Shown here one piece after another: positions 1 to 8,417 of a stretch of 13,407 nucleotides of DNA. The notes under the pieces were generated by a model. That model saw only the letters and a program-made list of their open reading frames with translations, did not search any database and was not told the DNA's origin. A program made the position numbers and the translations under genes. Position 1 is the stretch's first letter. The number at the start of each line of letters is the position of its first letter. Source of the stretch: Geosiphon pyriformis (taxonomy: Eukaryota > Glomeromycota > Glomeromycetes > Archaeosporales > Geosiphonaceae); the NCBI GenBank assembly GCA_016748015.1, contig JAAOMT010000017.1, positions 1 to 13,407 of the forward strand, given 5' to 3'.

Positions 1-1084
1 TTTAACCATTTTTTTAACGTTATTAAAAAAAGTTTAAATTATAAAATTTATATTAATAAAGTTAGGATTAAAAATTAAAAATTATACAAGAATTATTAAA
101 ACAATTAGTTTAAAAAAGTCAAAATTATATTTAACTACAAAATTTGTAAGATAACTATATTATTTAAAAAAACAGTTTATAATAATTAAACAATTTTTTT
201 CGAAATTAACAAAAATAATCAACTAAAAAACGATCAAATAATACCAAAAAATGCCAAATTTTTATTTTTTTTTATTAGCAATTATTTACAATATAATATA
301 AATATTTTGCTGTCAATCTGAAAAATTTAAATAAAAAAATTAAAAACATAATATAATATTAAATGTTAATTTAATTGATTTCTTTAATAATAAAACAGAA
401 TTTTAACGAAAATAAATAAATTTTGAAATATGCCAAAAATGAAGTTTTATTACAAATTATTATTATTAAAGTAAAATTTTTAAAGTATTAAACTAATTTA
501 ATTTAAAAATTATTTATTTTGTATATTAATGTATTTAATTTCAAATTAAATGTTATATTAATAACAAAACCATATTATAGTTAATGGCTCTAACTAAAAT
601 TGAATTATAACTCTTAGTAAAAAATATTTTATCAAAAACGATTATTTATTACTTGACAAAAATATTTTAACTTACAAGTTATTAATATAAATATTTTTTG
701 GTATTGTAATTTTAAAATAAGCAAAATTTAAACATTAAAAATTTATTAAATAAAATATTAACATTTTCTTTAAATTAATTATTTAATAATAATATACTTA
801 GAAAAAAAACAATTTAATTCTTAATAAAATTTATCTAATATTAAATTTACATAATAGATAATATTTTATTATATAAAATATGTAATTTAAAAAAATAGCA
901 ACACATAAAAATAGATTTTTAATTAATTTATTTAAAATAAAAGCATTACCAAAAAACAGTTTTTTTAGTTTTAATTTCATAAAAAAGAAAAAAAAATGTA
1001 ATCTTTTTTATATCAATATGTTTAAATTAAAAAAATTGGTAAAAAATTAAATTAAATTAAATTACTTATATTTAAATAACCAAA
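1..1084. other. extremely AT-rich intergenic stretch
   Basis: The stretch consists almost entirely of A and T runs; positions 1-60, for example, contain only five G or C bases. All six frames are closed at short intervals, mainly by TAA. I see no tRNA boxes, no long repeats and no splice-like exon structure. It is best described as AT-rich spacer of the kind that separates genes or old repeats in AT-rich fungal genomes. Its right edge near 1085 is marked by a visible rise in G content. Confidence 0.6.
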
Positions 1085-2065
1085 TATTTTTTGCACAATT
1101 CTGTATCTTTCTATCTATTAATATATATAAGAAATATATTTTGGTAGATGGTTTGGTTGTTTCAGACAATGTTTGGCATTTTGTCTGCAATATATATTAG
1201 ACAGTTAATTATGCTTAATAAGAAATAAGTCCAGGTATAGGAATTTTGTAAAACTCTTTTATCCAGACTATTAATTAGCACTGTATTGCTTCAGTATGGT
1301 ATCCTAATTTCTATATGTTTTTTGGTTATACTAACAGACTTTTAGCAATCTTTTACACATATTTGATAAAAATAGTTTATAGAAAATTACTAACTGTAAT
1401 CAGAAAGAAACTTTATAATAAAAATTATTCATGTATATTGTATCTGTTCTGTGGTAATGTCAAATTATTTGAAGAATATTTCAGTATACTCTGAAATTTT
1501 GTCAAGTTACTTAAAATTGTGAGTATTTTTGATGAAATCTTGTTTCTTATTAACTTCTTCAGTATTGTATGCTTTTTTGTTAAGAGTATTAAACGTTAGT
1601 TTTTATAAAATCTTGTGTAAAAAGTTTGTTTTTAAGGATTGAATAAGTAAAACAGTTTCAAGGTTTAAAAATAAAAAAAAAGCCATAGTAGTAGCAACTA
1701 ATTTTGTCCAATATTTGATTGATGTACATTGTAATAAATTGTGAAACTTTAAGTTAAAGTATTGGATTGATATAGAGAAAAGTAGTTTGGTAAAGAATAT
1801 AGAGATTGTGTCTAAGATATGTGGTGGTCTGTTAAGCTTTTTCTTAACTAGAATGATTTGTCTGCTTGGAATTATTAAATTATTTGCTATTAGGTTTAGA
1901 TTATATAAGACTTGTCTGTTTTTTTCAGATTTAAATAATGAGTTGGGAGTTATTGTAAGTATGCAGTATAATCTTAATTGGCTCAAGTGGCCAGTCACAT
2001 ATAATAAGCACATGAATCATGTTTTGTTTAATATACTTAGTTTGTTTTTGTATATTAGATAATAG
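1085..2065. other. G-skewed, less AT-rich island, possible decayed insertion
   Basis: This block of about 980 bp lies between two near-pure AT stretches and is richer in G than C on the plus strand; positions 1741-1800, for example, have many G and almost no C. It carries the longest uninterrupted single-exon frame of the window, 136 codons on the minus strand at 1603-2013 with an ATG start. It also carries an overlapping plus-strand frame at 1787-2062 that lacks an ATG at its start. A further plus-strand frame around 1279-1490 is also open. None gives a recognisable domain. Strand-biased loss of C together with frames open on both strands would fit a mobile element worn down by C-to-T mutation, but I recognise no terminal repeats. 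No function is assigned. Confidence 0.35.
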
Positions 2066-3055
2066 TTGAGTTGCATTTATAAAATATTAATAAAAAAATA
2101 TATATATTTTTTATAACTTGGAAATTTTTTTTTTATATTTTTTAAAAAAAATAATTAAGTTAAACAAATCAAATCAATAGTTTAGTTAATAATTTGGTTA
2201 AAAATTGAATTAAAAAAATTAAGTATAAATATAAATATTTTTTATTATTTAGACTGTATAAAATAAATTAAACTTAAATTGTTTAAATTAAAAATATTTA
2301 ATTAATAAAATTTTATACTAAATTGTATTTTATATGAATATATTTTTGTTATTTAATAATTTGTTTTACATATTTTTAATTTTAAAAAATTAAATTATTT
2401 TACAACAACGTTATAGTTTGAAAATTTTTTATTTAAATTATTAATAAATATGTTAAGATTTTATAACTTTATATTAATTTTTAAAGTAAGTATTGTATTT
2501 GTATAATTCTTATTATTTCAATTTTATTAAAATATTTTTGATCTTATTATTAAAAATAATTTTTTAAATATTTAACTGTTCAAAATGTAAAAATAAAAAA
2601 TAGTTTAATAAAAAATATTTTGGAAATAGAAAAAAATTGGTTAAAAGTGTATTAAAAAAAGCTTATCAAAGCTTAAACAAAGCCAAATAAATATTAAACT
2701 ACTCAGTACTAATATACATACACAAAAGTTATTTAAAAGCAAAAAAAAAAATATATATAAATTAATTATAACATTGCAATTACATAAATTATATCTCTTA
2801 TCATTTAAAATAGATTAAAATAGATTCAGTCAGCTGTATTTTTTAAAAAATAGGTCTATTAAAAAAATCTAAAAACACATTAATAATAATAATATAATTA
2901 AAAACTAAGTTGGTGTGTTGCTCATTAGTAATAAATAGAATCCTCCAAAAAAATATTATAAAAATAGTTAGACAAAAAATTTTTGAAAACATATAAAAAT
3001 ATTAAAATGTGTTATAAAGTATATTTTTTTGCAAAATTTTCAAGTTTAATAAGAT
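2066..3055. other. AT-rich intergenic stretch
   Basis: This is AT-dominated spacer with no frame worth calling. It opens with a near-perfect AT palindrome around 2088-2116. It also contains a small exact tandem duplication of a 10-base unit (aaaatagatt) at 2807-2826. No RNA gene or coding signal is visible. Confidence 0.55.
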
Positions 3056-3720
3056 AAAAAAGCTTAGACCGTGAATATTACTTACTCGATGTGTTTTGTC
3101 ATTAGAATAGTTTCCGGATAATCTGATTGATGAAAATTTTCTCATCGTTTAAAAGTTTCAAATGGCAATCAGTATATAAATATATTCAATTCCTTCAAAA
3201 ATTTTGGTTTAAATAGTTTTTGGGTTAGCCAAATAAAAAAGGGTAACTTTTTCTGAAGGTCAAATTATCGTTCTTCATTTACAAATATGAGCCTTGATGA
3301 CTATAGGTAAGGAGAAGTGGATCGGAATATCATTTTTATTAACTCCCGAATTTGATCCCCAAATATTTAATGTTGTTTGATCCCCCAACTAAAAGAGTCA
3401 ATGAAAATAATGAAACGAAAAGTTGTGAATTTTATGGAATTAAAAGATTTCATGTTATTTCAACTCAAAATTCTTTTTTCAAGATTTTAAAAAAGGTCAT
3501 CAATTTCATTTAGTTATCGCATCGAAGGTTTTATAAAATTCGTATACCATATATTAATAATTTATATAAAAAAAAGTATTTGCAAACTAACTTATGCGTT
3601 GGGAATAATTGAAAAAATATTAGAAAAATGAAAATTGTTATAATTTCATACGAGTTTTTCAATTAAGATTTAAGTACGAATAAATGTGTAAAAATCTTAT
3701 AAAAACATTTAAATAAAAAT
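3056..3720. other. intermediate-composition spacer, no gene seen
   Basis: Sequence complexity rises here compared with the flanks, and short words such as tttgatcccc occur twice within about 30 bases near 3350-3385. All frames are broken by stops and I recognise no protein motif. It may be old unique or repeat-derived sequence. Nothing functional can be supported. Confidence 0.45.
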
Positions 3721-4388
3721 ACTTTTGAATTTCAGTTTTTTTTTAATAAATATGCAATAAAAAATTTTTTTATATTTTTTTTAATTTATTTTAACAAAAA
3801 AAAGTTTAAAATATTGTCATAAAAGAATTTTATGAAAAAAAACTTGAACAAATTTTTTATTCAATTAAAGATGATTAATAATTCCATTATTTTTGACTAA
3901 TTTTTAATTATATATTTCTTTTTGTGTAATTTATTTTCATTTAGAAAAAAAAAACTGTGTGATTTTCAAATAAATAAGTTAAACTAAATACTTGAAATGT
4001 TATTGTATTTTTGGAAAAATTTACTTTAATTTAATTCAATTTTAAATATGATTTTAATTTTAATATTAATAAATCTGAAATTATTTTTAAAAGTAATCAA
4101 GTTATTTGCTTAATTTTTAAATTTCTATACTGATTTTAGTCTTTGATACTTATTATTTATATATATGAAAAAATTAATTTAGCTTTGAAATAATAATAAA
4201 AAGTATAGTATTAAACAATAATAATAGATTTTCTGAGAGCTTTTTTTGTATTTTAAATATTTGTTCAATTTTGGTCTTTGTTCTTTAATAATTTTTTTTT
4301 AATATTAATTACTTTGAAGAAAAAGTTAATGAAAAATAATTTTATCATTCATGAGTTTATCCACAATATTATTAAAAAAGCATTTATT
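3721..4388. other. AT-rich spacer before the 42-bp repeat
   Basis: Poly-A and poly-T runs dominate and no coding or RNA signal is seen. The last part (from the ATG at 4329) begins a short lysine-rich open frame that continues through the tandem repeat and ends at 4511. With no homologue recognised and a repeat making up about half of it, I do not call it a gene. Confidence 0.5.
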
Positions 4389-4496
4389 AGTAAAATGGGT
4401 AAAATTTTCAAAATGAAGAAAGTATTTACTAGCAAGATGGGTAAAATTTTCAAAATGAAGAAAGTATATACTAGCAAGATGGGTAAAAATTACAAG
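4389..4496 (+). repeat. 42-bp tandem repeat, about 2.6 copies
   Basis: Units start at 4389, 4431 and 4473, an exact 42-base period. The first two copies differ at only a few bases and the third is cut short. Because 42 is a multiple of three, the reading frame is kept. In the plus frame each unit reads SKMGKIFKMKKVFT or a close variant, so a lysine-rich 14-residue peptide is repeated inside a small frame ending at 4511. The frame is only about 60 codons from its ATG and its promoter and product are unknown, so translation is not supported. Confidence 0.85.
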
Positions 4497-5370
4497 TTTT
4501 TTCTTAATTAAGAGAATATCAATGTTCGAAGCCCCCATTTTCTATAGAATAAATCAATCTTAACTTAAGAAGGTAAAGGTATCAATGATTTTTTTTTTGA
4601 TTTTCGAGACAAGAAGAGATGAACATTGTGATTAACCCCGTTTGAAATATCATGTACCCCATCAAAATAAGATTTCAGAGAAAATTCTTATTAAGGAAAT
4701 GGCTGGTCACATTTAAACGATAAGGTTGATCATTGATTGATAGTCAAAAAGAGTGAACTCGTTTGATGTAAAAAATTCTTGAATTTTTTATTTTTCTTCG
4801 ATCACGACAAATTGAAAACTGGCTCGATAATAACAAAATGAAAATCCCTTTTTAATACTTACAAATTCTAAACTTTTGAGAGTATTTGATTGATTGATTT
4901 ATTGATTTATTAATTTAATTTCTAAATAGCTTTAACTTCAAAATCATCGAAAAACAATGATGTCAATAACTTTATTTTCATTTTATTCCTTTCGGTTAAA
5001 TATTAAAATAATTTTAGTCCGAATTTTTAATATTAAATTTAAAGTTTTTTTTCTTATAATTACTTTATATTATAAATTTATATCGATATTCGTAAAAATT
5101 GGTGTTTTAGATTTGAATTTTCTAAAAATCTTTTCTCATCAACTTTTAATAATATGTGAAAAAATATTTTAGGTTAGTTTTTTCTTTTAATTGTTCCTTT
5201 TTAGTTCTTTTATTATTAACTCATAAAAGAAATATAATGTTTATCATAGTAATTTAAGAAATAATTTTTTTTTTGAGTCCTGCATATTAAGTTGAGAATT
5301 TAGATTCATAGGATCATTCAAATTATTCAAAAAAACCAGGTGAGTTTTCATGGATTTTACCAATCTTTTT

Positions 5371-5374
<4 letters not shown>
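4497..5374. other. spacer with no gene seen
   Basis: This is moderately AT-rich spacer. A plus-strand frame of about 71 codons at 4957-5172 encodes mostly hydrophobic, low-complexity residues of the kind AT-rich DNA gives by chance. A GTTCGAA word near 4523 resembles a tRNA B-box centre, but its flanks cannot form a T-arm. No supported gene is present. Confidence 0.5.
4885..4916. repeat. imperfect TTGA/TTTA tetranucleotide repeat
   Basis: A short run of TGAT and TTTAT units forms a degenerate tetranucleotide microsatellite. It is low-complexity sequence of the kind made by replication slippage. Confidence 0.6.
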
Positions 5375-5436
<62 letters not shown>

Positions 5437-5514
5437 GATGTTGTTGTTTTTGTTGTTGTTGTTATTGTTGTTGTTACTGTTGTTGTTGTTGTTGTTGTCG
5501 TCGTCGTTGTCGTT
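5375..5514. repeat. compound ATT / GTT / GTC microsatellite
   Basis: About 62 bases of pure TTA/ATT repeat (5375-5436) pass into an interrupted GTT tract and then into GTC units near the right end. The long frames seen here on both strands (poly-Ile/Val on plus, poly-Thr/Ile or poly-Asn on minus) come from the repeat itself. Asn-rich tracts do occur in real proteins of AT-rich genomes, but the minus-strand Asn frame is stopped just outside the tract on both sides. I treat it as non-coding. Confidence 0.9.
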
Positions 5515-6165
5515 ATGGACATATTAACCTTGGAAAAGTTTAATTCAAGCGATGAAATTGGAAAACCTCAAAAAAGTTTTGATTCATAAACCTGTTTTTA
5601 TGTGTTAAAGACATAATATTGAATAAAATATTAACATTTAATTGCATTTCAATCGTGAAAATTTAAAGACTAACACTAAAAAAAATTGATCTATTCTTAA
5701 TTTATATTTTTTTTCTTTATTTTTCCAAAAAATTATCAACAAAATGGTTTGAGCATTCTTAACTAAAGGGTATCTGAGTTTACTCTGGTTATTCTATGAA
5801 TAATTTTCATAAGGATAATAAGAAAAACCAATATGACATAGTGGTTAAAATAAAGATCTCGATGTGTGTTATTCGAATTTTCCAGAAAACAAATAACATT
5901 AATTCGAAAATCTTTAATTAAAAAAATAAAAAATAAAAAATAAAAGATCAAATAGATATGATCTTTGATTTTGACTGTATTCAATGATCTTTTTTAACAT
6001 AATGACTTATCTCTATTTCTTAAATAGAAAAGTTTAAAGACGAGAGTGATATCTCGAATCAGTAAAATTAATACTTTCATACGATATATGGTGTCATTTA
6101 ATGTCATCTCTCTCATTCACAACTTTAAAAGCGCAGCTTTTTAAATTGAAAAAAAGAAGAAGCTA
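5515..6165. other. spacer with a weak tRNA-like remnant
   Basis: Most of this stretch is featureless spacer. At 5839-5883 an A-box-like word (tagtggttaa) is followed 33 bases later by a TTCGAAT B-box-like core. The spacing is shorter than in a normal tRNA and the bases around the second word cannot pair as a T-stem. It could be a degraded tRNA or tRNA-derived SINE head, or chance. The minus-strand hydrophobic frame at 5763-5984 is low-complexity and not called. Confidence 0.35.
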
Positions 6166-6453
6166 TTTGATCATACTTCTAGTAAAATTTCCACCATACA
6201 TTTCCATAAATTCAATCTTGTTTCAAAATGATTTATTAATTACTGTCTCTCGCTCAGCTTGTCAAGTTTCTAACTCGATTTGGTACATTTCCTCGCCAAA
6301 AAGTTCTGTACAAAATTTTTTTAATGGTACGAATATGGCAACAAACATTCAACCATTTTCATACGCAAATAGAGCAACACCGAGAATTTGATTTGTTATG
6401 ATCATGAATCAAAAATAGTAATGATAATCTTTAAACTTGACTCTTTTAAGAAA
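6166..6453 (-). pseudogene. coding-like frame interrupted only by TGA codons
   Basis: Read on the minus strand from 6453 down to 6166, this frame runs 96 codons with no TAA or TAG but four TGA codons (6409-6411, 6349-6351, 6262-6264, 6223-6225). It is closed by TAG at 6163-6165 and by TAA upstream at 6454-6456. It contains no TGG at all. The conceptual product is of normal complexity, with mixed charged and hydrophobic residues such as PLKKFCTELFGEEMYQIELE. The part VALFAYEN followed by a phenylalanine-rich helix loosely recalls the second conserved block of MULE-type transposases; that is a weak memory-based comparison. It could be a fossil of a transposon or gene, or DNA from a source that reads TGA as Trp, such as mitochondria or a mollicute endosymbiont. 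A 96-codon plus-strand frame overlaps it antisense (6101-6391). Confidence 0.35.
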
Positions 6454-6630
6454 TTACATTATTGACGGTCTCCAATGAAAACTATCCTAACACAAAATAT
6501 TTGCATTCCAAAAATTACTTTGATCAAAATTTAGTATTGATTTTCAGGAGATTCTCGAAACATGTTGATAAATTGCATGAATTTTTTTTTTGTAGGGGTT
6601 TTTAATTTTTATGAAAAAACCTTCTGATCA

Positions 6631-6663
<33 letters not shown>

Positions 6664-6690
6664 AATCATCATCATCATCATCATCATAAT
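6631..6690. repeat. CAT/AAT trinucleotide tract
   Basis: Sixty bases are built from CAT units with interspersed AAT, ending in seven CAT and one AAT. On the plus strand it would read as a His/Asn run that stops at TGA immediately afterwards. It behaves as an interrupted microsatellite and shows no sign of belonging to a gene. Confidence 0.85.
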
Positions 6691-7744
6691 TGAACGTCAC
6701 GATTCTCAGAAAATAGTTTGTTGAAAGGATAAGGGAAAAAAGTTTTTCATCAAATTCATATCTAGAGATATTAAAATGCTATAAATTATTATTATTTATA
6801 TCATATTAATTGAAAAATCAAAATCAAAATCAAAAAAGTAATGAAATTGATGTTTGTTTTCTGATGATAAAGAAAATGAATAGAAAGTGATTGAAAATTG
6901 GAAACTGATAACGTTAAACTTTTACGGGTACCTCGTCTTAATATTCTACGTAGAAATGTTTAGAAAATTGAATTTTTCTTTGCTTTCAAAACACAACATC
7001 TAAACGTTTTATATTTCAGCCCTCAAGTGCCCTTAAGTAATGCAATACAAGTTTTCGTGTAAACTCTGAAAATGTTCCAGGTTTGGATACAAAAATTTGA
7101 TTAAATTCAGATAAATAAACAAACAAATTAACTAATTATAACTAACCTGACACGCTTAGAAAATGCAGGATTTTTGCATTAGCAGCATTTGTTCAGCGTT
7201 ATTCTTTTCACCCCCCCCCCCCCCCCCGAACACAATACCGATTTTGAAATTTTCAAGGTTCAGCCGATCATTTTACAAATTTTTCATCAGTTTTGGTAAT
7301 TCAAATTTTCTTACATCAAGAAAAAGAGGTTAAAATTTAAAACTAACTTTTGAAAGAAATTGAGAAATTATAAACTTTACCAGTTTTTTTCCATTACCAA
7401 TTAGCCAAAATAAGACTCCCAGATAACAATTTCCACAAGGGATTTCATACGAATTCTTATTTAGTCAGCATCCTAAATTATGATTGGATATAATTTCGGT
7501 CTCTTCAGTTGTTAAAATTATTCTTCTATAAAGAAAAATGATGCTCAAATAATTTAAACTCTGCAGCTTTATTACCGTATTTGGCTATGACATGTAACTC
7601 CTCCTGTAAATTAAGATTCTATATTAAGAAGCAATTAGGTCACTAAAATTATATTCAGAGAGATTGAATTAATGAATTAATGAATACTTATTCTTAACTC
7701 AAAAATTCGTTCAATTGTAAAATACCAGCATATATGACAATTAA
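6691..7744. other. spacer with small hairpins and a poly-C run
   Basis: No gene is supported here. Visible details are three tandem aaaatc units at 6814-6831, an AATGCA/TGCATT hairpin (7162-7167 with 7175-7180) and the poly-C run annotated separately. Short coding-like pieces appear in the plus frames around 7390-7500 but are broken by stops. They could belong to the decayed element suggested by the motif just downstream. Confidence 0.4.
7211..7227. repeat. 17-base poly-C homopolymer
   Basis: Seventeen consecutive C bases stand in a region otherwise dominated by A and T. The complementary strand is a run of 17 G, which can in principle form a quadruplex, while the C strand could form an i-motif. 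Homopolymers of this length are also prone to sequencing and assembly error, so the exact length is uncertain. Confidence 0.85.
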
Positions 7745-7853
7745 GTGACCGACATCAAGCGGTCAATCCCCTTTGCATTGGGTGTACGACTTATTACTGA
7801 TTGAACACAATGTTGAAATCAAAATTATAAAAAAAAGGTACCCAATCGATTTT
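7745..7853 (+). pseudogene. possible retroelement remnant (post-RT motif)
   Basis: In the plus frame starting at 7745 the DNA reads VTDIKRSIPFALGVRL before stopping at TGA 7802-7804. A second frame, 7824-7865, continues with KKRYPIDF. Together these recall, from memory, the stretch after the reverse transcriptase domain of Penelope-like and some related retroelements, where a siP...alRlrRic block is followed by a RGYP-like block. The two parts lie in different frames with a stop between them, so this is at most a broken fragment. The DNA also forms a hairpin here (TGACCG at 7746-7751 with CGGTCA at 7760-7765). The identification needs a homology search. Confidence 0.3.
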
Positions 7854-7860
7854 TATATTA

Positions 7861-8417
7861 TTTTCACGTCATAAGGATTTGATTTTGATTTTTAATTTTA
7901 ATTTTTAATTTTCTTCTTCCCTCTTTCCCTTTCTTGTTACTCTTTTGATTTTGATTTTTTCCTTTCTCCTATTACCCTTTTTTATTTTCTAGTGCATATG
8001 TCATCTTGCTTGTAGGTTTGCCTAGTCTTTAGTTCGTTTTAACTAACTCCCTTTCTCTTTGGTCTTTTTCCGATCGACACATTGCCCAGGTGGTCGCGTG
8101 TTGTCAAGATAACTTTTTTCAGAAACTTTCTATTGCTTGTGTGTTTATGAAGCTGTACAATATATCATAGAATTTCCATTTGTCGGTCTCAACACACTTT
8201 CAGTTGATTGTCATTCATCTTCTAAAAAAAGTTTGATCGTCATTTATCTCTAGATAATTCTTCGTTCGTCTTTTGGTTTAAAACCAACGGCTTTGCCATT
8301 TTTTTGTCTCTTGCGGCAAATAATTTTACATACCACGTTTTTTTTGTCCCGCTTGAATCATTATTCTAAGAACCACTTACACTATAACCCATACAACATA
8401 CATTAAAAAAATTAAGT
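7861..8417 (+). promoter_or_regulatory. pyrimidine-rich 5' flank of the Erf4-like gene
   Basis: The 5' flank of the gene is strongly biased to C and T on the coding strand, most clearly between about 7906 and 8070. This is a common feature of fungal promoters and transcript starts. It contains an exact 16-base direct repeat (tttgattttgattttt) at 7878-7893 and 7944-7959. I see no clear TATA box at a fixed distance and cannot place the transcription start. An in-frame TAA at 8385-8387 shows that the coding region cannot extend upstream of the chosen ATG without an unseen intron. Confidence 0.45.
8147..8170 (+). other. possible short upstream ORF
   Basis: An ATG at 8147 opens a seven-codon frame (MKLYNIS) that ends in TAG at 8168-8170, about 250 bases before the main start. 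If transcription begins upstream of it, it could lower translation of the main frame. Whether it lies in the mRNA is unknown. Confidence 0.2.

Noticed and set aside
1978-1995. TGGCTCAAGTGG word resembling a tRNA A box
   Set aside because: No B box follows at a suitable distance.
4515-4540. GTTCGAAGC word resembling a tRNA T-loop
   Set aside because: The five bases on each side cannot pair and no acceptor or anticodon arm can be drawn upstream.
4957-5172. Plus-strand ORF of 71 codons, hydrophobic
   Set aside because: It is an Ile/Phe/Leu-rich product typical of AT-rich non-coding DNA; no motif.
5244-5589. Overlapping ORFs on both strands with poly-Thr, poly-Ile and poly-Val runs
   Set aside because: They are created by the trinucleotide microsatellite; nothing outside the repeat supports coding.
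6101-6391. 96-codon plus-strand ORF with an ATG start
   Set aside because: No recognisable motif. It lies antisense to the TGA-interrupted frame, and the residue mix looks like a by-product of that strand. Kept only as a remark.
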